Shown: positions 8,774-16,826 of the stretch, piece after piece
Layout: every line of letters starts with the position of its first letter
Position numbering within the stretch: the first letter of the stretch is position 1
Notes under the pieces: generated by a model
What the model saw: the letters and a program-made list of their open reading frames with translations, nothing else
Databases searched by the model: none
What the model was told of the DNA's origin: nothing
Translations under genes and position numbers: made by a program
NCBI RefSeq assembly: GCF_012273655.1
Contig: NZ_JAAWWP010000007.1
Span: forward strand, 265,574-329,573
DNA: 64,000 bases
Source: Streptomyces physcomitrii
GTDB taxonomy: Bacteria > Actinomycetota > Actinomycetes > Streptomycetales > Streptomycetaceae
Direction: 5' to 3'

Positions 8774-9805
8774 TCACATCGGCGTAGCCGCCTTCAGGAG
8801 GAGGAGCATGGTCATCGTCGAACTCGCCGAGGACATCGCGGAGACGGCCGTGCCGACCGCCGCGCCGTAGGCGGCGAGGCCGACGGCGCTGAAGACGGAC
8901 GGGCGCCGGGAGACGGGCGCCGGTGCGAGCAGTGCGGCCACCCGGCGCGGCACCGGCCCGGGGGCGGCGAAGCCGGGGAAGACCGGAACAGTCGACATCC
9001 CCGAGCCCGACCCCGAGCCCGACCCCGAGCCCGACCCCGAGCCCGACCCCGAGCCCGATCCCGAGCCCGATCCCGAGCCCGGCCCCACCCCTTCCCGCCC
9101 CGCCAGCGCCGCCTTGCCGATCGCCCGGGCGAGGGTGCGGCGGTTGCCGATGGTCTGGGCGGCGGCTTCGTCGGCCCAGCGTTCGGTGGCGTACTCGACG
9201 GCGGCGCGCAGGGGGCGCAGGAAGGGGTTGGCGCGGGCGGCGAGCTGGACCGCGAGGAGGTAGCGGTGGTGGTGGGCGGCGAGGTGGGCGCGTTCGTGGG
9301 CGAAGAGGGCGCGGCGCTCGGGGGCGTCCAGGGAGCGCAGCATCCCGGTGGTCGCGAGGACCCGGCCGGGGGCGTCGGCGGTGCCGGGCAGGGCGTAGGC
9401 GTAGGGGGCGGGGTCCGGGAGGACGGCGACGGTGCGGCCGGGGAGTCCGTGCAGGGCGCGGTGGGCGCGCAGGCGCAGTTCGCGGCGGCCGCTCAGCAGG
9501 CGGGCGCAGGAGAGGGCGAGGACGAGCAGGGCCGGGATGGCGACCTTGCCCGCGATCTCGTCGCAGGGGACGGCCGCGCGTACCTCGGGGTCCGACCAGC
9601 CGTCCGGCAGGGGGTTGCCGGGGAGCTGGGCGGTGCCGACGACCACCAGGAGGCCCAGGCACAGGGTGCTGCAGGCCGCCATGACCGCGGCCACCACGGT
9701 CAGCAGGCGGGTGGCGGTCCGCGGGTGGAGGCGCTGCTCGGCGAGGCGCGCGACCGGCCAGGCGGTCAGCGGGAGGACGAGCGGGAGGAAGACGAAGACC
9801 CCCAT
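8774..9805 (-). CDS. M56-family (BlaR1/MecR1-like) membrane metalloprotease
   Basis: This 343-residue protein has hydrophobic helices at the N-terminus and C-terminus and a zinc motif HERAH in LFAHERAHLAAHHHRYL, with the downstream ATERWADEAA Glu region. It is the protease half of a BlaI/M56 pair and probably cleaves a repressor or membrane substrate after a signal. It has no penicillin-binding sensor domain. A ~25-residue Gly-Ser linker after residue ~240 comes from a DNA minisatellite. It lies 6 bp downstream of the BlaI gene in the same operon. Confidence 0.85.
   Translation of the reverse strand: MGVFVFLPLVLPLTAWPVARLAEQRLHPRTATRLLTVVAAVMAACSTLCLGLLVVVGTAQLPGNPLPDGWSDPEVRAAVPCDEIAGKVAIPALLVLALSCARLLSGRRELRLRAHRALHGLPGRTVAVLPDPAPYAYALPGTADAPGRVLATTGMLRSLDAPERRALFAHERAHLAAHHHRYLLAVQLAARANPFLRPLRAAVEYATERWADEAAAQTIGNRRTLARAIGKAALAGREGVGPGSGSGSGSGSGSGSGSGSGSGSGSGSGMSTVPVFPGFAAPGPVPRRVAALLAPAPVSRRPSVFSAVGLAAYGAAVGTAVSAMSSASSTMTMLLLLKAATPM
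9001..9086 (-). repeat. 12-bp tandem repeat coding (GS)n
   Basis: About six to seven copies of the unit GAGCCCGACCCC (plus-strand reading), some with T for C near the end, encode an alternating Gly-Ser tract in the M56 protease. Copy number is likely to vary by replication slippage. Confidence 0.85.
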
Positions 9806-9811
9806 CGGACC

Positions 9812-10198
9812 TCAGCCCTCCCGCTGGTCCTCGGCCTGCCGCAGCAGTTCGCGCAGCAGCCGCTCGTCCTCGGCGGGGAGCGCGGTGACGAAGCTGGCGA
9901 GGACCGCGCCGCGGTCGGCCTCGTTGTTGAGCACCTTGTGCATGCGGTGCGCGGCGAGGCCGGCGATGTCGGCGGCCGGGGTCCACAGGAAGGAGCGCCC
10001 CGAGCGCTCCCGGGTGACCACGCCCTTGGCGAGCAGCCGCGTCAGGATGGTGACCACGGTGGTGTACGCGAGCCCGCCGCCCAGCTGCTCCTTGAGCCAG
10101 CCCGCCGTACGGGGGCCGTCCGCGGAGCGCAGGGCCGACAGGACCAGCACTTCGAGTTCGCCCTGCCTCCTGCGGGAACGCTGCCCCTCGCCGGTCAT
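9812..10198 (-). CDS. BlaI/MecI/CopY-type winged-helix repressor
   Basis: This 128-residue protein shows the BlaI fold (GELEVLVLSALRSADGPRTAGWLKEQLGGGLAYTTVVTILTRLLAKGVVTRERSGRSFLWTP). The recognition helix is around AYTTVVTILTRL. These repressors dimerise and are inactivated by proteolysis through the partner M56 protease. AAGGAG lies 8 nt before the ATG at 10198, and an upstream extension to 10300 is rejected. A GGTGTG-N6-CACACC palindrome at 10286-10303 next to a TATAG box suggests autorepression. Confidence 0.9.
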   Translation of the reverse strand: MTGEGQRSRRRQGELEVLVLSALRSADGPRTAGWLKEQLGGGLAYTTVVTILTRLLAKGVVTRERSGRSFLWTPAADIAGLAAHRMHKVLNNEADRGAVLASFVTALPAEDERLLRELLRQAEDQREG

Positions 10199-10285
10199 CC
10201 CCCGGTCTCCTTCCCGCCTGTGGCCGGTCCGCCGGTGCGCCCGGCGGCCGCCGTGCCGGTGCCCCGCTCGCGGGGCCTCGCACCC

Positions 10286-10303
10286 GGTGTGCGACCTCAC
10301 ACC
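10286..10303 (-). promoter_or_regulatory. GGTGTG-N6-CACACC palindrome with adjacent TATAGG, candidate BlaI operator
   Basis: Perfect 6-bp arms with a 6-bp spacer lie about 90 bp upstream of the BlaI gene. Directly next to the repeat a TATAGG hexamer (minus strand, 10305-10310) could serve as a -10 box. A repressor here would overlap the transcription start. Confidence 0.5.
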
Positions 10304-10328
10304 CTATAGAGGGGAGGCCGGCCCGCCA

Positions 10329-10349
10329 GGTGCCCGGCGGCCGGGCACC
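10329..10349. other. 9-bp hairpin between divergent operons
   Basis: GGTGCCCGG-CGG-CCGGGCACC is a perfect stem with a 3-nt loop between the BlaI operon and the SpoIIE operon. It may be a bidirectional insulator or terminator for stray transcripts. Confidence 0.4.
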
Positions 10350-10400
10350 CGCCCGCGGAGCGGCCCTGACCCCCGCCGTGACCTGGGCCGACCTGCGATT

Positions 10401-10416
10401 CTTGCCGCTCGGCAAG
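10401..10416. promoter_or_regulatory. CTTGCCG-CT-CGGCAAG palindrome upstream of the SpoIIE operon
   Basis: Perfect 7-bp arms with a 2-bp spacer lie ~140 bp before the phosphatase start. The core is nearly the same as the repeat at 7641-7655. A separate pair, AGGACTTCC (10440-10448) and GGAAGTCCT (10491-10499), also flanks the leader region. Confidence 0.35.
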
Positions 10417-10557
10417 TGTTCCGCGATAGTGGCCTGATCAGGACTTCCTCGTCGCGGGGAGGTCCCGGGACGCAGGAGTTCCGCTCCCACGGAAGTCCTG
10501 CCACGCTGGAGTTCCCCACTTACGGAAGGCGGCAGCCCCGGCCACGGGGCGACCCCA

Positions 10558-12192
10558 TTGCAGGCATCAAGCAGCGGTTCCCAGGATGTCGACCGGGCCC
10601 CCTCCGGTCCGGCACAGGCCTGGCGGAACGCGCCGTGCCCCGTCGTCGTCACCACCGGCGGCGGCGCCCTCGCGGACCTCAACGGCGCCGCGGAACTCCT
10701 CCTCGCCGGGGCCCGCCCCGGCACCCCGCTCGCCGGCACCCCGCTGTCCTGGCTCGCCGGGGCGCACCCCGCACCCGGGCCGGACGCGGGGTCCGGACCG
10801 GTCGGCGGCCGGGTCGGGGAGCGCAGCTTCGCCGCGTACCCGACCGGCGGCGACGGCGGGGACACCGTCTGGTGGCTGCTCGACGACACCGAGGAGCAGG
10901 CCGCGCGGACCGCGCTGCGGGAAGAGCGGGAGCGCTCCGCCTTCCTCGCGAGCGCCTCGGACGAACTGCTCGCCTCCCTCAACGTCGACCGCTCCATGGA
11001 GACCGTCGCGCGGCTCAGCGCCCGCCACCTCGCCGACGCCGCCGTGGTCGTCGCCCCGCCGAGCGGCCGGTGGCTGCCGGTGACCTACGCGGACTCCTCC
11101 GGCGAGGTGACCTTCCGGCGGCTCGGCGCGCAGGCGGAGGACGTGCCGGGGCTGCGCGAGGCACTGCAGGGCTTCCCGCCGGTGCCCTCGCGCTGGATCG
11201 ACCCGGCCGCCCTGCCCGACTGGGCGGTGCCCGAGGGCTTCGCGGGGCCGGTCGGCTCGGTGGTGATCACCCCGCTGCCCGGGCACGGGGTGCCCGCGGG
11301 CGCGCTGATCCTGCTGCGCCGCAGCGGGACCGCCGCCTTCAGCGACGGCGAGGAGACCTTCGCCCGGCTCTTCGCGACCCGGGCCGGGGCCGCGCTCTCC
11401 GCCGCCTCCCTCTACTCCGAGCAGGCTCGCGTCACCCGCACCCTGATGCGGGACCTGCTGCCGCCGCGGCTGCGCCAGGTGCACGGGGTGGAGTTCGCGG
11501 GCGGCTACCGCGCGGCCGAGCACCGCGAGCGGGTCGGCGGCGACTTCTACGACGTGCACCCGGGCGGCGCCGCGGACCAGGAGTCCTTCGTGGTGCTCGG
11601 CGACGTCTGCGGCAAGGGACTCGACGCCGCGGTGCTCACCGGCAAGATCCGCAACACCCTGCACGCCCTGCTGCCGCTCGCGGGCGACCACGACCGGGTG
11701 CTCAACCTGCTCAACGACGCCCTGCTCAGCCTCCAGGACACCCGCTTCGCCACCCTGGTGCTCGCCTCCGCGGTACGGGACGGCGAGCGGGTGCGGCTGC
11801 GGCTGACCAGCGCCGGGCACCCGGCGCCGCTCCTGGTGCGCGCGGACGGCCGGGTGGAGCCCGCGGAGACCCACGGCAGCCTGGTCGGCGTGCTGCCCGC
11901 GGTGCGCAGCGTCACCGCCGAGGTCAGCCTCGCGCCCGGCGAGACCTGCCTGCTGTACACGGACGGGATCACCGAGGCGCGCGGCGGCCCCTTCGGGGAC
12001 GAGCTCTTCGGCGAGGAGCGCCTCCAGGAGGCCCTCACCGAGTGCGCGGGCATGCCCGCCGAGGCGGTGGTCGAGCGGGTCCAGATGCTCGCCGCCCAGT
12101 GGACCGGCGGCGGGCGCAAGGACGACATGGCGGTCGTCGCCGTCACCGCCCCCTACCCGGGCGGCGGCCCCGGTGAGCGGGCCGGGCGATGA
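10558..12192 (+). CDS. PP2C/SpoIIE-type serine phosphatase with PAS/GAF-like sensor
   Basis: This 544-residue protein is an RsbU/SpoIIE-like phosphatase that would dephosphorylate a phospho-STAS anti-anti-sigma protein. It has a PAS-like N-terminus (~25-110), a coiled linker (EEQAARTALREERERS), a GAF-like domain (~130-290) and a PP2C domain (~310-535). The PP2C domain keeps its metal-binding acidic residues in RVGGDFYDVH, LGDVCGKGLDAA, LYTDGITEARG and RKDDMAVVAV. The start is a TTG with a weak ribosome binding site and may be wrong. The stop overlaps the next gene (ATGA), indicating translational coupling with the cobalamin protein and, after it, the STAS protein. Confidence 0.88.
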   Translation: MQASSSGSQDVDRAPSGPAQAWRNAPCPVVVTTGGGALADLNGAAELLLAGARPGTPLAGTPLSWLAGAHPAPGPDAGSGPVGGRVGERSFAAYPTGGDGGDTVWWLLDDTEEQAARTALREERERSAFLASASDELLASLNVDRSMETVARLSARHLADAAVVVAPPSGRWLPVTYADSSGEVTFRRLGAQAEDVPGLREALQGFPPVPSRWIDPAALPDWAVPEGFAGPVGSVVITPLPGHGVPAGALILLRRSGTAAFSDGEETFARLFATRAGAALSAASLYSEQARVTRTLMRDLLPPRLRQVHGVEFAGGYRAAEHRERVGGDFYDVHPGGAADQESFVVLGDVCGKGLDAAVLTGKIRNTLHALLPLAGDHDRVLNLLNDALLSLQDTRFATLVLASAVRDGERVRLRLTSAGHPAPLLVRADGRVEPAETHGSLVGVLPAVRSVTAEVSLAPGETCLLYTDGITEARGGPFGDELFGEERLQEALTECAGMPAEAVVERVQMLAAQWTGGGRKDDMAVVAVTAPYPGGGPGERAGR

Positions 12193-13358
12193 GCACCGGT
12201 CCGGGCACGGCGGATCCGGTCGGCCCCCCGCACCCCCCGCCCGCCGGGGCCGACGGCCTCGAAGCGGCCCGTACCCGGCTCTGGGAGGCCGTCCGCGTCC
12301 GGGACGCCGAGGGCGCCACGGCGGCCGTGCACGCGCCCCTGGACCAGGGGTACGACATGGAGTCCGTCCTCCTGGACGTGATCGCCCCGGTGCAGGCGCG
12401 GGTCGGCCGCGAGTGGGCCGGGAACCGGATGACGGTGGCCGAGGAGCACGCCGCGACCGCCCTCAACGACCGGGTGGTCGGGGCGCTCTCGGCGCATCCG
12501 GCGTCCCGGCCCGGGGCCCCGCGCGGCCGGGTGGCGGTGGCCTGTGTGGACGGCGAGTGGCACGCGCTGCCCGCCCGGCTGCTCGCGGAGGTGCTGCGGG
12601 TGCGCGGTTGGGAGGTCGACTTCCTCGGCGCGCACGTGCCCTCCGCCCACCTGGTGGACCATCTGCACACCACCGGCCCCGACGCGGTCGCCCTCTCCTC
12701 CTCGCTGGCCACCCGGCTGCCCACCGCGCACGCCGCCGTCACCGCCTGCCAGGCGATCGGCGTCCCGGTCCTGGTCGGCGGGGCCGCCTTCGGCGCCGAG
12801 GGGCAGTACGCCCGGCTGATCGGCGCGGACGCCTGGGCGCCGGACGCCCGGGGCGCGGCCGGGCTGCTCGCCGCCGGGCTGCCGCGGCCGGTGCCCAAGG
12901 GCGGGGGCCAGCCGGTGGACGCGCTGCCGTATCTGGCGGACCAGGAGTACACCATGGTCGGCAGGACGCGGCCCCGGCTCGTCCGGCAGGTCATGGGCGG
13001 TCTGGAGACGCGCTTCCCGGCGATGGCGGAGTACGGCGCGGCGCAGCGGCAGCGCACCGCCGAGGACCTGGCGCATGTGGTCGACTTCCTGGCCGCGGCC
13101 CTCTACACCGACGACGACCGCCTCTTCGGGGACTTCCTGGTCTGGACCGCCGGGGTGCTCAACTCCCGTGGCGTGCCCGACCGTTCACTGGATCCGGCGC
13201 TGGAGCTGCTCGCCGGGATCCTCCAGGACTTCCCGCGCAGCAACCGCATCCTCGCCGCCGGGCTGGCCTCCCTGGCCGCCGCCCGCGGCGCCGTGGACGA
13301 AGGCCGCCCGCCCGGCCGTACCACCGAGAACCCCCCGGAGACCGAAGAGTTCGCATGA
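12189..13358 (+). CDS. Stand-alone cobalamin-binding protein with CarH-type Wx9EH photosensory motif
   Basis: This 389-residue protein holds a helical cap (residues ~25-100) and a Rossmann-like B12 domain (~112-235). The cap has W76, V83, E86 and H87. This is the W-x6-V-x2-E-H spacing that defines adenosylcobalamin photoreceptors such as CarH. The lower axial ligand candidate is H125 in DGEWHALP, an E-x-H version of the usual D-x-H-x-x-G. The domain ends with VPVLVGGAAFG. Residues ~236-389 are helical and unassigned. There is no DNA-binding domain. It overlaps the phosphatase upstream and the STAS gene downstream, so it probably feeds light or B12 state into a partner switch. Other methionine-synthase-like roles are unlikely without an enzyme domain. 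Confidence 0.85.
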   Translation: MSTGPGTADPVGPPHPPPAGADGLEAARTRLWEAVRVRDAEGATAAVHAPLDQGYDMESVLLDVIAPVQARVGREWAGNRMTVAEEHAATALNDRVVGALSAHPASRPGAPRGRVAVACVDGEWHALPARLLAEVLRVRGWEVDFLGAHVPSAHLVDHLHTTGPDAVALSSSLATRLPTAHAAVTACQAIGVPVLVGGAAFGAEGQYARLIGADAWAPDARGAAGLLAAGLPRPVPKGGGQPVDALPYLADQEYTMVGRTRPRLVRQVMGGLETRFPAMAEYGAAQRQRTAEDLAHVVDFLAAALYTDDDRLFGDFLVWTAGVLNSRGVPDRSLDPALELLAGILQDFPRSNRILAAGLASLAAARGAVDEGRPPGRTTENPPETEEFA

Positions 13359-13711
13359 CCTCTCTGCCGACCCCCGCCTTCGCGCTGCGGTCCCACACCG
13401 AGGGCCCCCGGCACGTCCGCCTGACCGTCACGGGCGAACTCGACTGGGAGACCGCCGACGAACTGCTCACCGAGGTGCGCGCGGTGCTCGCCGGGCACCC
13501 CGAACTCGCCACGCTGCGGCTGGACTTCGCCGCTCTGGACAGCTGCGACTCGATGGGCCTGTCCGCGCTGTTGATGGTGCAGCGCGAGTGCGCCGCCGCC
13601 CGGGTCCGGCTGCACCTGGACGAGCGCCCGCCCGCCTTCGAGCGCCTGCTGCGGGTCACCGGCACCCTGGCCCATCTGACGGGCGAGGAGCCGGAACCGC
13701 CGCCCGGCTGA
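13355..13711 (+). CDS. STAS-domain anti-sigma-factor antagonist
   Basis: This 118-residue single STAS domain has the fold HVRLTVTGELDWETADELLTEV...LRLDFAALDSCDSMGLSALLMVQREC. The phosphorylatable serine is probably the first Ser in LDSCDSMGLSALL. Dephosphorylated STAS proteins bind the anti-sigma kinase and free sigma. Its ATG overlaps the stop of the cobalamin protein (ATGA), so SpoIIE phosphatase, B12 protein and STAS protein are made together. Confidence 0.9.
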   Translation: MTSLPTPAFALRSHTEGPRHVRLTVTGELDWETADELLTEVRAVLAGHPELATLRLDFAALDSCDSMGLSALLMVQRECAAARVRLHLDERPPAFERLLRVTGTLAHLTGEEPEPPPG

Positions 13712-13909
13712 GGCCCGCGCCCCCGGCGCCCGCCCGAGCGGCCCCGTACCGGAGGCCGTACGGAATCCACGTCCCGAATGCCCGGAACGCGTACGCCTGT
13801 TGGTGTCTGGAACCCCAGAAGATGAGACGTGGCTCACACGCATCATTACGGGACCCGGGGGCACAACGGATGCAGAGATCGATTGGACGGTCGCGAACGG
13901 AGCAGCACC

Positions 13910-14791
13910 ATGGTGATCAGCGAGACACGTGCCGGGCAGGTCCTCAGTGGCGGCGAGGCGGGAGTGCGGGACGCGCTGCCGGTCGTCGACGACCCGCGCA
14001 GCACGGCACCCGCGGATGCCCGGGAGCTGAGCCGCCTCTTCTTCGCCCGGCTCCGTGAACTGGAGGAGGGCACGCCCGAGTACCAGTACGCGCGGAACAC
14101 TCTGATCGAACTCAACATGGGACTCGTGCACTTCGGGGTCCGGCGCTTCCGCAGCGGCGCCGTGGAGACCGAGGACATGGTCCAGGTCGGCATGATCGGG
14201 ATGATCAAGGCCATCGACCGCTTCGACCTGAGCCGCGAGGTGGAGTTCGTCACCTTCGCGATGCCCTACATCACCGGTGAGATCAAGCGGTTCTTCCGGG
14301 ACGCCACCTGGGCGCTGCACGTGCCGCGCAGGCTCCAGGAGCGGCGCCAGGAACTCGCCCGCGCCCAGGACGACTTGATCTCCCTGCTCGGCCGCGCCCC
14401 GCGCACCGCGGAGCTGGCCGAGGTCATGCAGATCCCGGAGAAGGAGGTCGCCGAGGCGCAGCGCGCGGCCAACGGCTACCACACCCAGTCCCTGGACGCC
14501 CCGATCGGCTCCGAGGGCATGCACCGCGCGGACCGCCCGCTGAGCGAGATGGTCGGCGGCGAGGACCCCACGTACGAGCTGATCGAGAACTGCCACGCGC
14601 TCGGCCCGCTCCTGGCCGAACTGGCCCCGCGGGAGCAGGAGATCCTGCGGATGCGGTTCGCCGAGGAGCTGACCCAGGCGCAGATCGGCGAGCGGATCGG
14701 CGTCTCGCAGATGCAGGTCTCGCGGCTGCTGACCCGCACCCTGGGCCGGCTGCGCAGGCAGCTCCTGATCGACGAGTCGCCGCGTGTCTGA
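13910..14791 (+). CDS. SigB/SigF-family RNA polymerase sigma factor
   Basis: This 293-residue sigma-70 group 3 factor shows region 2 (NTLIELNMGLVHFGVRRF, TEDMVQVGMIGMIKAIDRFDLSREVEFVTFAMPYITGEIKRFFRD) and region 3 (LHVPRRLQERRQELARAQDDL). Region 4 is LAPREQEILRMRFAEELTQAQIGERIGVSQMQVSRLLTRTLGRLR. Streptomyces has many such factors for osmotic and oxidative stress and development. GGAG lies 7 nt before the ATG at 13910. Its flanking STAS and ATPase genes suggest control by partner switching. No clear SigB-type promoter (GGGTAY) was found upstream. Confidence 0.92.
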   Translation: MVISETRAGQVLSGGEAGVRDALPVVDDPRSTAPADARELSRLFFARLRELEEGTPEYQYARNTLIELNMGLVHFGVRRFRSGAVETEDMVQVGMIGMIKAIDRFDLSREVEFVTFAMPYITGEIKRFFRDATWALHVPRRLQERRQELARAQDDLISLLGRAPRTAELAEVMQIPEKEVAEAQRAANGYHTQSLDAPIGSEGMHRADRPLSEMVGGEDPTYELIENCHALGPLLAELAPREQEILRMRFAEELTQAQIGERIGVSQMQVSRLLTRTLGRLRRQLLIDESPRV

Positions 14792-14890
14792 GCGGTGGTG
14801 GGCCGGTCCGGCGGGCCGGGGTGACATGCGAATATTTCGGTGCCTGGGCCGTACCGTGCCCACGGTGAGCGGTCGGGGCTTGGGGAGAGC

Positions 14891-15262
14891 ATGTACGGCG
14901 ATCCGGAGATCGTGACGTCCGATGTCACCGGGCCCACCGGGGAACGCGTCCTGCTCGTGTCGGTCCGCGGCGATGTGGACTACGACAACGGGGACGCCCT
15001 GGAGAAGGCGCTGCGGGAGCGCCCCGAGGGCGCCGCGCACCTGGTGCTCGACCTCTCGGGCACGGGCTTCGCGGACTCGACGATCCTGCACCTGCTCCTG
15101 GACGCCCAGCGCGCGCACCGTGCGGCGGGCGGCTCCCTGGTGGTCGCCGGGCCCTTCTCGGACATCGTGCAGCGGCTCTTCCAGGTCACCGGGACGCTGA
15201 CCTTCTTCACCGTCGCGGAGAGCGTGGACGAGGCCATGGATCTCTTCGGCGCGGAGCAGTGA
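14891..15262 (+). CDS. Second STAS-domain anti-sigma-factor antagonist
   Basis: This 123-residue STAS protein has the fold RVLLVSVRGDVDYDNGDALEKAL...HLVLDLSGTGFADSTILHLLLDAQR, with the candidate phospho-site in FADSTILHLL. It starts at the ATG at 14891 behind GGGGAGAGC. It lies between the sigma gene and the anti-sigma ATPase, giving the usual antagonist-ATPase order of a SigB-type switch. It is only distantly like the STAS protein at 13355. Confidence 0.9.
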   Translation: MYGDPEIVTSDVTGPTGERVLLVSVRGDVDYDNGDALEKALRERPEGAAHLVLDLSGTGFADSTILHLLLDAQRAHRAAGGSLVVAGPFSDIVQRLFQVTGTLTFFTVAESVDEAMDLFGAEQ

Positions 15263-15405
15263 GTCCGGTGGGTCCGGTGCGCCGAGTCGGAGCGGCGGGC
15301 GCGGTCGGTGCCGCCGGAGCAACGGGGGACGCGGACGGTCCGCGGACCGGGGAGACAGCCGGACCCGGCCTGGGGCCGCGGAGACGAGCAGCAGGGGAGA
15401 GCGGC

Positions 15406-15831
15406 ATGACGGGGGAGCGGATGTGTACGGGTGAGGTGACGGTGGTGCCGCAGCGAGGCCGGGCGGTGCCCGCGAGCGCCGCGGAGGCCCGGCAGGAGGT
15501 CGAATTCCTGCTCTACGACAGGTATCTGACCGGTTCGGCCGCCGCCCGGCAGTCCTCCACCGACGCCCTCCTGGTCACCTCGGAGCTGGTGACCAACGCG
15601 CTCGTCCACGGCGGCGGACTGACCGGCTTCCGGGCCGAACTGGTCCCCGGCGGGCTGCGGCTCACCGCCCAGGACCGCAGCGCCGAGCTGCCCCGGCTGC
15701 GCAGCGAGCCCCGTGACCTGCTGCCCGGCGGCTACGGCTGGCCGCTGATCCACCGCCTCGCCCAGGAGATCACCCTGCGCCTGCTGCCCGGCGGCGGCAA
15801 GCAGATCAGCCTCTTCCTGCCGCTGGACTGA
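15406..15831 (+). CDS. RsbW-like ATP-binding anti-sigma regulator
   Basis: This 141-residue GHKL ATPase domain has an N-box (LLVTSELVTNALVHGG), a modified G1 box (AQDRSAELPRL, where D-x-G-x-G is usual) and a G2-like GGYGWPLIHRLA. Such proteins phosphorylate a STAS partner and hold a sigma factor. The weak G1 box leaves kinase activity uncertain, and it might act by binding alone. The start at 15406 follows GGGGAGAG. Confidence 0.8.
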   Translation: MTGERMCTGEVTVVPQRGRAVPASAAEARQEVEFLLYDRYLTGSAAARQSSTDALLVTSELVTNALVHGGGLTGFRAELVPGGLRLTAQDRSAELPRLRSEPRDLLPGGYGWPLIHRLAQEITLRLLPGGGKQISLFLPLD

Positions 15832-15866
15832 GCCCGCGCATCCGGTCCCGCGTATCCGGCGGTGCT

Positions 15867-15894
15867 CCCGCGCACCCGGCGCCGGGTGCGCGGG
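15867..15894. terminator. Bidirectional hairpin between convergent genes
   Basis: A perfect 14-bp palindrome (CCCGCGCACCCGGC and complement) lies between the anti-sigma ATPase gene and the convergent M23-like gene, a typical shared terminator. Confidence 0.65.
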
Positions 15895-15966
15895 CCGCCC
15901 GCTCCTGCGCTGACAGACCTGATCCTGGCCTGCTCCTGCTCCTGGCCTGCTCCTGGCGGACCTGCC

Positions 15967-16665
15967 CTAACAGGCCTGCTGGGGCCCGGAGTTCTCGGTG
16001 CCCACCCGGCCGACGGCCGTCTCGTCGCCGAGGCCGGTGCCCGCGGCGTGGCCGATGTAGCAGGAGTACTTGGTCTTGTTGATCACTTCCAGGTGGATGT
16101 GGGCGCCGGTGTCGCCGTTGACCTGGTAGCAGGAGGAGTAGCGGAAGCGGCCGGTCTGCCCGAGGCGGGTCCAGGGGCCCACGGTCGCGCCCACCGCGAT
16201 CTCCGCGGGCTTCTGGTCGACGTGCATGACGTCCGCCCGGCCCACCACCGTGCCGGTGGCGTCGTCGACCGCCTCCAGGCCGATGCGCCAGCCGCCGTCG
16301 GCGAGGTCGCCGGTGGCGCAGCCGGGGGTGACGGTGACCACGTGCACGGAGACCGGGTTGCCGGCCGCGGTCTTGCTGCCGAAGGGGGAGACCACGGTGG
16401 CGCCCGGGTTCTGGTAGATGTCCACCGCCCAGTCGTTCAGATAGCCCCAGTTGGAGAAGACCCGGTGGTGCGAGGAGGCCGGTGCCTCGCCGAACCGGTC
16501 CCAGGTGGAGGCGCCCTGGATCGGCGGGTACACGTTGATCGTGTCGGCGGCGGCGAGCCGCGGCTGCGCGCCGGAGGCGGCCGGGGAGGGCGGCGCGCTC
16601 AGCAGGACCGCGCAGGTGCCGAGGGCGGCGGCGAGGGTGACACGGGCGGTGGTCAGGAGTCTCAC
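15967..16665 (-). CDS. Secreted M23-peptidase-like protein
   Basis: This 232-residue protein starts at a GTG (16665) with GGAG 5 nt upstream. It has a signal peptide (LLTTARVTLAAALGTCAVLLSA, cleavage near SPAA). The mature part has a LytM/M23-like ending, GAHIHLEVIN, which supplies the H-x-H motif. The expected upstream HxxxD motif appears as DWAVD, so the first metal His is missing. It also has four to five cysteines. It could be a degenerate, non-catalytic cell-wall binder or a variant hydrolase. Confidence 0.65.
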   Translation of the reverse strand: MRLLTTARVTLAAALGTCAVLLSAPPSPAASGAQPRLAAADTINVYPPIQGASTWDRFGEAPASSHHRVFSNWGYLNDWAVDIYQNPGATVVSPFGSKTAAGNPVSVHVVTVTPGCATGDLADGGWRIGLEAVDDATGTVVGRADVMHVDQKPAEIAVGATVGPWTRLGQTGRFRYSSCYQVNGDTGAHIHLEVINKTKYSCYIGHAAGTGLGDETAVGRVGTENSGPQQAC

Positions 16666-16826
16666 GAGTTCTCCGGGTGTGGGGGACGGGAGAGCCGTCG
16701 GGCGGCGGCGCGGGGCGGGCCCGCGGCCGCCGGTGCCCGTCGGCCGTGCGGTGACGCGTGAGTAAAGCACCGTCGTCGTGTCCATGCCAGACCGCGGGCG
16801 CCGGGTCCGCCGCCTCGCCCGCCGCC

